Numbered from the stretch's first letter, positions 1-6,107 are shown. The stretch is DNA of 6,107 bases from T3Sed10-241 sp036751905 (GCA_036751905.1 DAIOTP010000170.1:1-6107), one strand, 5' to 3'. The notes: generated by a model not told the origin, from the letters alone. Made by a program: numbers and translations.

Positions 1-1
1 T

Positions 2-1033
2 AAGCTTGCGGAGGAAATCGCTGCTGTTGATGTGCAGCGCATAGCATGTGAATGTTTGTATACTGCGCACAAGGAACTTGGCAACAGTGCGATGGCGCTT
101 ACATACCATGAACAACTGGTAGCGCACAAGGACAGCCTCTTCAATGACGAGAATGCAAAAAAGATCACCCGTCTTGAAATGCAGTACGATTTCGACAAGA
201 AAGAAGCAGCTGCCAAAGCAGAGCAGGACCAAAAGGATGCCATTGCAGGCCAAGAGCTCAGACGGCAGAAATTGGTTCGGAACGGGTTTGTGGGAGGTTT
301 TTCGGCGGCACTGCTTTTTGGAGTGGTGGTATTCAATCAGCGCAATAGAATAAGCAAAGAAAAAAGACGCAGTGAAGAACTGCTGCTCAATATCCTGCCA
401 GAGGAAACCGCCCAGGAATTGAAAGAAAAAGGCAGTGCTGATGCACGGCTGATCGAACAAGTTACGGTGCTTTTCACCGACTTTAAGGGCTTTACTTCGA
501 TGAGCGAAAGTCTGAGTCCAAAAGAACTTGTAGAAGACCTGCACCGCAGTTTTTCCGCCTTTGATCGAATTATGGAAAAGTATGGCATTGAGAAGATTAA
601 AACCATCGGCGATGCTTACATGGCAGCAGGTGGGCTTCCCAGCCCCAATTCCACCCATCCAGAAGATGTGGTGAATGCGGCTTTGGATATGGCGGAGGTC
701 ATTGAAAATGGTAAGGCAGTAAAGATTGCAGAGCAGAAACCATTCTTCGAAGTGCGCATCGGTATTCATACCGGTCCGGTTGTGGCAGGAATTGTAGGGA
801 TTAAAAAATTCCAATATGATATATGGGGCGATACCGTTAACACTGCCAGCCGCATGGAGAGCAGTGGTGATGTGGGGAGGGTGAATATCTCACAAAGCAC
901 CTATGAGCTTTTGAAAAACAATCCGCAGTTCAGCTTTGAAGCGCGGGGCAAGGTAGCCGCCAAGGGAAAAGGGGAAATAGAGATGTATTTCGTGAAGAGG
1001 GTGGAGTTAAGTGTCAACCCAACAGTCGTGTAG
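2..1033 (+). CDS. TPR-containing membrane adenylate cyclase (class III), 5' partial
   Basis: Makes cAMP from ATP; a signalling enzyme held in the inner membrane. The frame is open to the window edge, so the N-terminus is missing; a GTG at position 32 is only an internal codon. Residues below count from that GTG. Residues 1-45 look like the last TPR repeat of a longer array. Residues 45-80 are a charged, probably coiled-coil helix. Residues 84-101 form one transmembrane helix, followed by a linker with the NILPEE element typical just before such cyclase domains. The catalytic domain spans about 143-325. Metal-binding aspartates are D150 (in LFTDFKGFT) and D194 (in KTIGDAY). K190 and D263 (in YDIWGD) are the pair that select adenine rather than guanine, and N270 and R274 are the transition-state pair, so all catalytic residues are present. 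The TPR part is probably periplasmic and the cyclase cytoplasmic (inferred). The gene ends without a clear terminator hairpin. Confidence 0.93.
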   Translation, partial: KLAEEIAAVDVQRIACECLYTAHKELGNSAMALTYHEQLVAHKDSLFNDENAKKITRLEMQYDFDKKEAAAKAEQDQKDAIAGQELRRQKLVRNGFVGGFSAALLFGVVVFNQRNRISKEKRRSEELLLNILPEETAQELKEKGSADARLIEQVTVLFTDFKGFTSMSESLSPKELVEDLHRSFSAFDRIMEKYGIEKIKTIGDAYMAAGGLPSPNSTHPEDVVNAALDMAEVIENGKAVKIAEQKPFFEVRIGIHTGPVVAGIVGIKKFQYDIWGDTVNTASRMESSGDVGRVNISQSTYELLKNNPQFSFEARGKVAAKGKGEIEMYFVKRVELSVNPTVV

Positions 1034-1101
1034 CGTAATCGCTTTTGGTGGCTTCGATGGTGTGAAGCAGATTGGACATTTGGCGTCGGGCCTGGGTGTG
1101 C
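1014..1101 (-). pseudogene. possible orphan C-terminal coding tail abutting repeat copy 1
   Basis: On the minus strand, the sequence leaving repeat copy 1 reads as a plausible helical C-terminus (including the stretch QARRQMSNLLHTIEATKSD) and ends at a TGA at 1014-1016, inside the 3' end of the cyclase gene. Upstream the same frame runs into the repeat, where it no longer looks like protein. It could be the leftover end of a gene cut off by the repeat, or chance. I do not recognise the family. The parallel with copy 3, which also abuts a gene tail on the same strand, is the main reason to list it. Confidence 0.2.
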
Positions 1102-1170
1102 AGCCGCAGCATTCCAAATAGCGACGACGGAGCGATTTCAGCTAAGGTAAATGCTGTGCAGCGGGGAGCA
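1102..1170. repeat. dispersed imperfect palindromic repeat, copy 1
   Basis: First of three copies of a ~60-bp element, all in the same orientation (others at 2297-2358 and 5832-5892). The shared core here is AGCGACGACGGAGCGATTTC (1120-1139); the other copies read GAAGG and GATCTC at the variable places. The core is bracketed by inverted arms: CAGCATT at 1107-1113 and AATGCTG at 1149-1155, seven base pairs with about 35 bp between. It lies between the cyclase gene and the HTH gene and carries no convincing reading frame. It looks like a non-autonomous, REP- or MITE-like intergenic element. Confidence 0.8.
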
Positions 1171-1280
1171 TGGCGTGTTTTGGGAGAGGTTGTGTTGTTC
1201 GAAAATCTATTGCTTGGTCCTGCATCTGCAAGCTTACAAGGCATTGCCGCAAAATATACATTTGATTGGATCAGGTACGG

Positions 1281-1382
1281 CTTAGGTACCTTAGAGCCCC
1301 TTAGTAGCATATAGAGCTGCTACCTTGTTGGTGCTTAGCTGGCCCTTAGCAGGAGTTTGGTTGGACCTTAGATAATCCTTAG
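1281..1382. repeat. helically phased CTTAG motif array
   Basis: Seven exact CTTAG motifs start at 1281, 1290, 1300, 1334, 1345, 1367 and 1378; five are preceded by C (CCTTAG). Distances are 9, 10, 34, 11, 22 and 11 bp, close to multiples of one DNA turn. A degenerate CCTTG at 1323-1327 fills one empty turn. I found only one other CTTAG on this strand in the whole window (1660). All the sites therefore face roughly the same side of the helix, as expected for cooperative protein binding. The array ends about 90 bp before the start of the HTH gene, so autoregulation or an iteron-like function is possible but inferred. The remainder of 1171-1470 shows no gene or other clear signal. Confidence 0.6.
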
Positions 1383-1470
1383 TTCCTGCACAGGTGCCAG
1401 AAGGCTGAATTCGCATGGCTTGACACACCAATGGCATTGAAATTGCGTTCATTGGAATAATCCATTGACA

Positions 1471-2259
1471 ATGTGGAATCCAAAGCAGCAAATCAGGAGT
1501 CCGGAGGTAGCCCGCATTTGTGGTGTGGGTGAGCGGCAAGCGCGCAACCTGCTTGTGCAGTACCGCGGGGAATTTGGCGCAGGTGTGCGGGGTGATGTTT
1601 ACCTGTCTTCCTTTTGTCGATGGCGGGGCTTGAATGTGGAGAGCGCCAGATCCGTGCTTCTTAGCCCCGATTTCCCACTGAGGCATTTAAAGAAGGTGCA
1701 TGATAAGTTTAGCTATGGCTTGCAGCGCCTTGATTTGAGATGTGGTGTTGACGACATTCGGCTGGATGTCAGAAATTACGCATTGCTTGATCAGGGCGTT
1801 TGGCATCCCCTGGCACAGGGCCTCGCTGTACATGTCGCTGCCGTAGGCAAGGGGCATCCATGGGTGGCTTATGTGGGCAGGTACTGTTGGGATGTGGTGC
1901 ATGCATTTGATGCGCTTGCCTTGCGGAGTGGAGGCACAAATGATTTTTTGAGGTTTATGTCCCGGGCCTGGGGGAGGTTCAAGCCCCCTTTAAAGGTGGT
2001 GCATTGGCGCTTGCTTTCAGGATATCGGTATTTGGACGATCAGGGAGGAGCACAATTTTGGGAGTTGGCTGGCAGCGCGGTTTATTGCCGAAGGTCACTG
2101 CACGTGCTGCAATTGCCAGATGAGGCTGGAGGTGGTTCTGGATTCGGCAAAAATTTGGAGGCTTCGGGCTGGTCAGCGCTTGAAGGGAGCAGCCTGATGG
2201 TGGCCGGCGGGCTTGGGCGCTGGCGGGAGTCACGGTTTCAGGTGCGGGTGGTGCTTTGA
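1471..2259 (+). CDS. hypothetical protein with N-terminal helix-turn-helix
   Basis: An open frame of 262 residues, family not recognised. Residues 9-30 (SPEVARICGVGERQARNLL at 10-28) fit a helix-turn-helix of the MerR/excisionase-like type: the small residues A14, G18 and A24 and the turn GVGE are placed as expected. A DNA-binding role is therefore likely. The rest, about 75-262, has no recognised domain, no signal peptide and no clear membrane helix, but is rich in tryptophan (10 in total) and glycine. I chose ATG 1471; the in-frame TTG at 1465 adds only two residues and no Shine-Dalgarno is visible. The coding strand is strikingly rich in G and T compared with ppc, hinting at a different origin. 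It stands alone between two same-orientation repeat copies and downstream of the CTTAG array. It could be a spurious frame, but its length and HTH argue for a real gene. Confidence 0.6.
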   Translation: MWNPKQQIRSPEVARICGVGERQARNLLVQYRGEFGAGVRGDVYLSSFCRWRGLNVESARSVLLSPDFPLRHLKKVHDKFSYGLQRLDLRCGVDDIRLDVRNYALLDQGVWHPLAQGLAVHVAAVGKGHPWVAYVGRYCWDVVHAFDALALRSGGTNDFLRFMSRAWGRFKPPLKVVHWRLLSGYRYLDDQGGAQFWELAGSAVYCRRSLHVLQLPDEAGGGSGFGKNLEASGWSALEGSSLMVAGGLGRWRESRFQVRVVL

Positions 2260-2296
2260 TCGGCGGGTGTTTTTTTGTGAAGGAAATGTCGCGGAT

Positions 2297-2358
2297 CCCA
2301 GCATGGCAAATAGCGACGAAGGAGCGATCTCACCGAAGGTAAATGCTGTGGAGTGGAG
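2297..2358. repeat. dispersed imperfect palindromic repeat, copy 2
   Basis: Second copy, 38 bp after the stop of the HTH gene. It contains the core AGCGACGAAGGAGCGATC (2312-2329) with arms CAGCAT (2299-2304) and ATGCTG (2343-2348), followed by TGGAGTGGAG. The left arm is degenerate compared with the other copies (CCCAGCATGG instead of CCGCAGCATTGC). Its position behind the HTH gene would also allow a role as an RNA hairpin at the transcript end, though there is no T-tract. Confidence 0.8.
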
Positions 2359-2402
2359 AAACGGAGGGTTCCAGTGAAGAAACCGATGCTCATGGCGCCC
2401 TG

Positions 2403-2414
2403 ACAATATATTGT
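2403..2414. promoter_or_regulatory. perfect 12-bp palindrome, possible operator
   Basis: ACAATATATTGT is identical to its reverse complement. It lies in an A/T-rich non-coding stretch (2401-2540) between repeat copy 2 and the downstream frame and ppc. Such a symmetrical site suits a dimeric regulator, but A/T-rich DNA also yields palindromes by chance. Confidence 0.3.
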
Positions 2415-2449
2415 ACGCTAAGGAAAAAGCCTTGCAAGTGTTAATATTC

Positions 2450-2482
2450 TTTGCTTTTTCAGCAAAATGAGGACTATGTTTT
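2450..2482 (+). promoter_or_regulatory. weak candidate Bacteroidota-type promoter
   Basis: TTTG at 2450-2453 and TATGTTTT at 2475-2482 resemble the -33 (TTTG) and -7 (TAnnTTTG) elements of Bacteroidota promoters, with a 21-bp spacer and the last base off consensus. The TTTG also forms one arm of a small hairpin (TTTGCT 2450-2455, loop TTTTC, AGCAAA 2461-2466). If real, this would drive the downstream frame and ppc. Confidence 0.2.
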
Positions 2483-2550
2483 ATAATTAAAGTATTTTAA
2501 ATGATGGTATTGTGTGAGGGGGCATTTTAAAAAGTTGTTACTAATCTTTC

Positions 2551-2988
2551 TTGTCCCTGCCACAATCGGAATTTCGTTTTGTTGGGTGGGTATATTTGCG
2601 TCTCACTACTCAAAGTCATCAGCGTATGCTGCAAGCCATGATGGGTGACGCCTTACGGAAATGTTTTCCCGAAGCGTTCGGTACGGAAGGAATTTTTAGG
2701 GAGCACCCAAGACTTTTGGGAAGCTACCACAAGGATATTTCTGCATTCCCCGCGGCCAGCTTGACTGGTGTTGGTTTCCGGAATACTTCAGCTGCAGGCT
2801 TTTTATGCCGGGTGTGGAGGGCTCGTTTTCCGGAAGGCAGAGGCGCATTGGCAGTATGCGGTCTCACAGCTACGGTGGTATTTGCCAGACAAATTGCCCA
2901 GCATGCACTTTCAAAAATATTCAGCGGCATTGATGTGGATAGCCTATCCGAGGAAGTGCCGTACATCTTTAATTTTAGCACACTATGA
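2551..2988 (+). CDS. doubtful hypothetical open frame upstream of ppc
   Basis: A frame open from 2545 to the TGA at 2986-2988. Possible starts are TTG 2551 or ATG 2626, giving 145 or 120 residues. No domain, signal peptide or known motif is visible. Its stop overlaps the ppc start in the sequence ATGA (2985-2988), a classic arrangement for translational coupling and the main argument for it. Against it, a second frame (+2) is also almost free of stops over 2642-3010, and a third starts with a signal-peptide-like segment (2532-2600). Real frame, decayed gene and non-coding leader are all possible. Confidence 0.3.
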   Translation: MSLPQSEFRFVGWVYLRLTTQSHQRMLQAMMGDALRKCFPEAFGTEGIFREHPRLLGSYHKDISAFPAASLTGVGFRNTSAAGFLCRVWRARFPEGRGALAVCGLTATVVFARQIAQHALSKIFSGIDVDSLSEEVPYIFNFSTL

Positions 2989-5692
2989 ACCGAGAAGAAG
3001 CTTTCATTGATTTGCTCCGAACCTTCCGCAAATCCCTTGAAGAAAATGGAGAGCAGGACATTGCGATCCAAATCCCCTTCGTGGGCGAAGTACATGAATA
3101 CCGGGGTGAATTATTCAACAATAAGCATATTCAGCTCTTTAGCATTGTGGCCCATTTGCTCAATATGGTAGAAGTAAAGGCTGCAGTGGAGGCAAGGGCG
3201 GAGACCGAGGATCCCGACATGCGAAAAGTAGATGGGCTCTTCGCATGGAACCTTCAAATGCTGTTGGAAGCCGGTTTTTCTGAGGATGAAATCATCAAGA
3301 CCTTGCCAGCCTTGCGCATAGAGCCAGTGCTCACGGCGCATCCTACGGAGGCCAAGCGCGCCACCGTACTGGAACACCACCGGGAAGTATTTTTAGGATT
3401 CAAGAATCTCATTGACAGCAACCTTTCCGTCACTGCACGCAAAACTACTACCTCGCAGCTTAAGCGTGACCTTTACAAGCTGTGGCACACAGGTGAAATT
3501 TTTATTGAAAAACCTGATGTCCCGTCTGAGCGGCGCAATGTGCTGCATTATTTCAGCGAGGTATTTCCAGGGGTGGTCTCCGCATTGGACCGCAGGCTTA
3601 AGTACGCGTTTGAAGCCAATGGCCTCAGCGTGGATAAATTGATGCGCGAGCGGGCCTTTCCCCGGTACCGTTTTGGAAATTGGGTGGGAGGTGACCGCGA
3701 CGGCCATCCATTTGTGACCGCCGAAATCACCGAAGAAACGCTTATGCTGTTCAGGCTGTATGCCTTTGTGGTAATCCGTCGCCGGCTGCTGTACCTTATC
3801 AAGAGCCTGAGCTTCAATCTGAGTATGGCCAAAGCACCGGAATTTTTGCGGCAGCGGGTCAACCAGTTGAAAGAGGAACTGGGTGAGGAAGCCTACAAGC
3901 GCAACAGGGGTGAAGCCTTCCGGCAATACCTGGGGCTCATCCTCGCGAAGTTGCCCTTAAACACCGAGCGGGGCCATTCCACCAACCTGCGCGAGAACTC
4001 CACGGACTATCGCTTGCGGGAGGAGTTGCTGGACGACCTTAAGCTTCTGCAAAAAGCGCTGATGGCTTACGGTGCCAGATCCATTGCCAACGAAGAGCTC
4101 CACGACCTGATCCGCCTGGTGGAAACGTTCGGCTTCCATCTGGCTGAAGTTGATGTACGTCAAAACTCGGTTTTCCATGAGAAGGCCCTGGCCCAGCTCA
4201 TGGATGCAGCCGATCTGGATGGCAAGGAATTTTTGAATTGGAATTTTCGCGAAAGGGAAGCCTTCATGAATGCCGAATTGAAAACCCTACGCCCATTTTC
4301 GGGACGCAAACAAGTGCTCAATGATGAAGCAAAAGCTGTTACGGAGGTGTATGCGGTGCTCGAAAAGCACATCCAATTGTACGGCAGCCGGGGCATAGGG
4401 TCGCTCATTGTGAGTATGACGCGTGATGTGTCAGATCTGCTTGCGGTTTATGTACTGGGCAGGGAAGCCGGGCTACTCGTCAAAGAAGAAGAGGGTGTGG
4501 TATGCCGCCTGCCCGTAGTACCGCTTTTTGAAACCATCGATGACCTGGTAATGGCGCCTGACATCCTCGAAGCCTTCCTGGCACATCCCATTACCCGCAA
4601 TNNNNNNNNNNAAGGCTACGCGGCGATGCATACCCCGTGCAGCAGGTGATGGTGGGCTACAGCGACAGCAACAAAGACGGGGGCATTGTAGCAAGCCAAT
4701 GGGCGCTGCACCGCGGGCAGCAGCAACTCGCAGCTGTAGGACAAAAGCATGGCGTGACCATCCGGTTCTTTCACGGAAAGGGGGGCTCCATCAGCCGTGG
4801 CGGAGGTCCTACCAAGGATTTTATCGCTGCCTTACCGCCCAATACCCTCAAAGGCGATATACGCCTCACCGAACAGGGCGAATCCATTGAGCAGAAGTAT
4901 GCCAACCGTGTGCAAGCCGTGTACAACCTGGAACTCTTGATGGCGGGCACTTTGGGCAAAACGCTTACCTCCACCCGCAATAAAAATCCCCAACATCCCA
5001 TGAGCGGGATTCTGGAATGGATGGCCACCGAGAGCCGTAAGGTGTACCTCGATTTGATCCAAACTCCTCACTTTATGGAGTTCTATCGGCAGGCCACGCC
5101 TATCGATGCCATAGAGTCCGGAAGCATTGGTTCACGGCCTGCCCGCCGCACGGGAGCCAAAACCTTGAGCGACCTCCGTGCCATACCCTGGGTATTCTCC
5201 TGGAGCCAATGCAGGTACAATATGACCTCATGGTATGGCATGGGATCTACCCTGGAACTCCTGAAGATGGAACGCCCTGACGATTATCAGGCTATAAAGG
5301 AGGTCGCTGGCAATGATCCATTTGTTTCCTACCTGATGCGCATCGTAGCTACGGGTATATCTTTTAGTGATGAGCAGATCATGGAGGATTATGCAGGCCT
5401 TGTGGAGAAGCCCGAAGTGCGTGATGTATTCCTGGGTAAATTCAAAGAGGAGCGAAGAAAAACCCTGGAGCATCTTGCAGAAGTCTTGGGTCTGGGGGCA
5501 CAAGACCCCCTCTTCACAATGGATGAGAGACGCAGGGAACTTCTGGCTCCCTTGCACCGCAAGCAACTCGAGCTGCTGCGCACCTGGAGGGAGCAAAAGC
5601 AATACGGGAATGGCAACCGGGAGGAAGAGCTTCTGCTATCCCTTTTGCTAACCATCAATGCCATTTCAGGGGTGATGGGTTACACTGGGTAG
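2985..5692 (+). CDS. ppc: phosphoenolpyruvate carboxylase (interrupted by an assembly gap)
   Basis: Cytoplasmic enzyme that adds bicarbonate to PEP to give oxaloacetate, replenishing the TCA cycle. ATG 2985 is the first possible start, since a stop lies three codons upstream. The 5' part gives 539 residues to 4601 and the 3' part 359 residues from 4613, so about 900 plus a few lost in the gap, near the usual 880-930. Visible sites: LTAHPTE with catalytic H119, GNWVGGDRDGHP (231-242), VDVRQ with R392, and LFET with metal-ligand E516. After the gap come GYSDSNKDGG (4655-4684) with the active-site lysine, FHGKGGSISRGG (4769-4804) carrying the catalytic histidine loop, GSRPARR (5132 on) and LRAIPW (5177 on). 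The frame differs by one base across the Ns, which I attribute to wrong gap length rather than mutation. The C-terminus is YTG instead of the usual NTG. It may be cotranscribed with the overlapping upstream frame. Confidence 0.97.
4602..4611. other. assembly gap (10 N) inside ppc
   Basis: Ten Ns between ...HPITRN and RLRGDAYPVQQVMVGYSDS of the PEP carboxylase. The upstream codons start at positions divisible by 3 and the downstream ones at remainder 2, so the true missing length must be 3k+2 bases; ten cannot be the true length if the gene is intact. The N run is best read as a placeholder. Confidence 0.98.
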
Positions 5693-5797
5693 TGGGCAGG
5701 TGCATGGCAAGGATGCTCAAAGCGCATCTGTAATCAATGAAAATGTGAGGGAAGTATCTAGGTTAAGCATGATTATTAAGTCACAGATTTACAGCTA

Positions 5798-5831
5798 TCC
5801 TCACACATCCCACACACTGTTCGCTTTCGGA
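5798..5831 (-). repeat. degenerate duplicate of the 3' end of the MBL hydrolase gene
   Basis: These 34 bp match 5948-5981, the true 3' end of the minus-strand MBL gene, at 30 of 34 positions, exactly 150 bp away. Read on the minus strand the duplicate would encode PKANSVWDV and a stop, against PEANSVWEV and a stop in the gene. Similarity stops three bases after the stop codon on one side and exactly at the edge of repeat copy 3 on the other. It is not attached to any gene of its own. Confidence 0.75.
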
Positions 5832-5892
5832 GCCGCAGCATTGCAAATAGCGACGAAGGAGCGATCTCAGCGAAGCCAAATGCAGCGGAGCA
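5832..5892. repeat. dispersed imperfect palindromic repeat, copy 3
   Basis: Third copy, with core AGCGACGAAGGAGCGATC (5849-5866). Arms CCGCAGCATT (5834-5843) and AAATGCAGCGG (5878-5888) pair imperfectly; the right arm lacks about six bases present in copies 1 and 2. It directly abuts the duplicated gene tail and lies downstream of both convergent neighbours, ppc and the MBL gene. Apart from this copy and the gene-tail duplicate, 5693-5950 shows no gene and no clear intrinsic terminator. Confidence 0.8.
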
Positions 5893-5947
5893 CGATCTAG
5901 GCGATTCGATATAAGTCAATGCCTTGAAGTCAGTCCTTTTTCGATTG

Positions 5948-5981
5948 TCCTCACACCTCCCACACGCTGTTCGCCTCCGGA
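5948..5981 (-). repeat. 3' end of the MBL gene, partner of the 34-bp duplication
   Basis: Functional-side copy of the 34-bp direct repeat; it covers the last codons and stop of the MBL hydrolase gene. Four substitutions separate it from 5798-5831: two in one codon (Glu to Lys), one silent in a serine codon and one changing Glu to Asp. Confidence 0.75.
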
Positions 5982-6107
5982 ATCTCGATGTGGTGAAATC
6001 CTTTGCTTTCGAGGTGCTCGCGGTAATCTACTTGTACTTCGTAGCGCCCGTGGACGAGGAATATGTGCTTGAGCAGGTGGGCTTGTTGGCAGCTGAGGTA
6101 TTCGGTC
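5951..6107 (-). CDS. MBL-fold metallo-hydrolase with RNA-specificity domain, C-terminal fragment
   Basis: Only the last 51 residues are in the window; the gene enters from the right and ends at a TGA (5951-5953). The fragment LLKHIFLVHGRYEVQVDY, followed by a helix and then GFHHIEIPEANSVWEV, matches the end of the RNA-specificity (RMMBL) domain of beta-CASP metallo-beta-lactamase enzymes. In these, a strand ending in VHG (H19 of the fragment) precedes a helix and a last strand of the form hxIP. The conserved histidine in VHG helps coordinate the zinc site. Family members are cytoplasmic RNA nucleases or processing enzymes of the YSH1/CPSF73 type. The catalytic N-terminal part cannot be seen. 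The gene converges with ppc, and its 3' end is duplicated 150 bp downstream. Confidence 0.78.
   Translation of the reverse strand, partial: TEYLSCQQAHLLKHIFLVHGRYEVQVDYREHLESKGFHHIEIPEANSVWEV

Noticed and set aside
1072..1314. An 80-residue plus-strand open frame and a longer minus-strand frame through repeat copy 1
   Set aside because: Both read straight through the repeat and show no domain; only the minus-strand tail beyond the repeat is worth noting.
1465..1470. TTGACA as a -35 promoter box
   Set aside because: It lies immediately before the chosen start codon and therefore cannot drive this gene; Bacteroidota do not use this consensus.
1291..1902. Two consecutive minus-strand open frames opposite the HTH gene
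   Set aside because: Their codons lie exactly opposite those of the plus-strand gene, separated by a stop, and they show no motif; they are antisense shadows.
1102..2358. Repeat copies as integron attC sites flanking a gene cassette
   Set aside because: The element is an imperfect palindrome in one orientation, but the GTTRRRY / RYYYAAC core sites are absent.
5712..5728. GATGC / GCATC hairpin as a ppc terminator
   Set aside because: A five-bp stem with a seven-base loop and no T-tract is too weak.
5700..5900. A 66-residue plus-strand open frame after ppc
   Set aside because: It runs antisense through the duplicated MBL tail and repeat copy 3, and has no recognisable feature.
1..6107. tRNA, rRNA, CRISPR array or transposase gene
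   Set aside because: No cloverleaf or rRNA signature, no regularly spaced repeat-spacer units, and no transposase motif were seen on either strand.

Overview
The window looks like a draft-assembly piece of a Bacteroidota chromosome (Cytophagales, Flavobacteriales or Sphingobacteriales type; I cannot be more precise). Three things point there: a TPR-TM-class III adenylate cyclase of a kind common in that phylum, gene starts without Shine-Dalgarno sequences but with A/T-rich leaders, and the type of phosphoenolpyruvate carboxylase. A run of 10 Ns inside that gene marks an assembly gap.

Layout: (1) 2-1033, + strand, the C-terminal two thirds or so of a membrane-anchored adenylate cyclase whose 5' end lies outside the window. 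(2) 1034-2984, an accessory-looking stretch. It holds copy 1 of a dispersed, imperfectly palindromic repeat (1102-1170), an array of CTTAG motifs spaced at about one DNA turn (1281-1382), a 262-residue hypothetical protein with an N-terminal helix-turn-helix (1471-2259), repeat copy 2 (2297-2358), an A/T-rich non-coding stretch with a perfect 12-bp palindrome (2403-2414), and a doubtful open frame (2551-2988) whose stop overlaps the next start. (3) 2985-5692, + strand, a near-complete ppc gene (PEP carboxylase, anaplerotic oxaloacetate synthesis), broken only by the N gap. (4) 5693-5950, non-coding, with repeat copy 3 (5832-5892) next to a degenerate duplicate of the last codons of the following gene. 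(5) 5951-6107, - strand, the C-terminal tail of an MBL-fold RNA-processing hydrolase that continues beyond the window.

The ordinary core is cyclase, ppc and MBL hydrolase; they are not obviously one pathway or operon. The unusual material is between them. The same ~60-bp element occurs three times in the same orientation. Two copies bracket the HTH gene. The third sits between two copies of the 3' end of the MBL gene, an arrangement resembling insertion of a small element at a gene's 3' end with duplication of that end. The phased CTTAG array just upstream of the HTH gene is the best candidate for an undescribed binding-site array, possibly recognised by the HTH protein itself. None of this amounts to a proven new system. 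ppc also appears to lack several residues that bind the feedback inhibitor aspartate in the E. coli enzyme.
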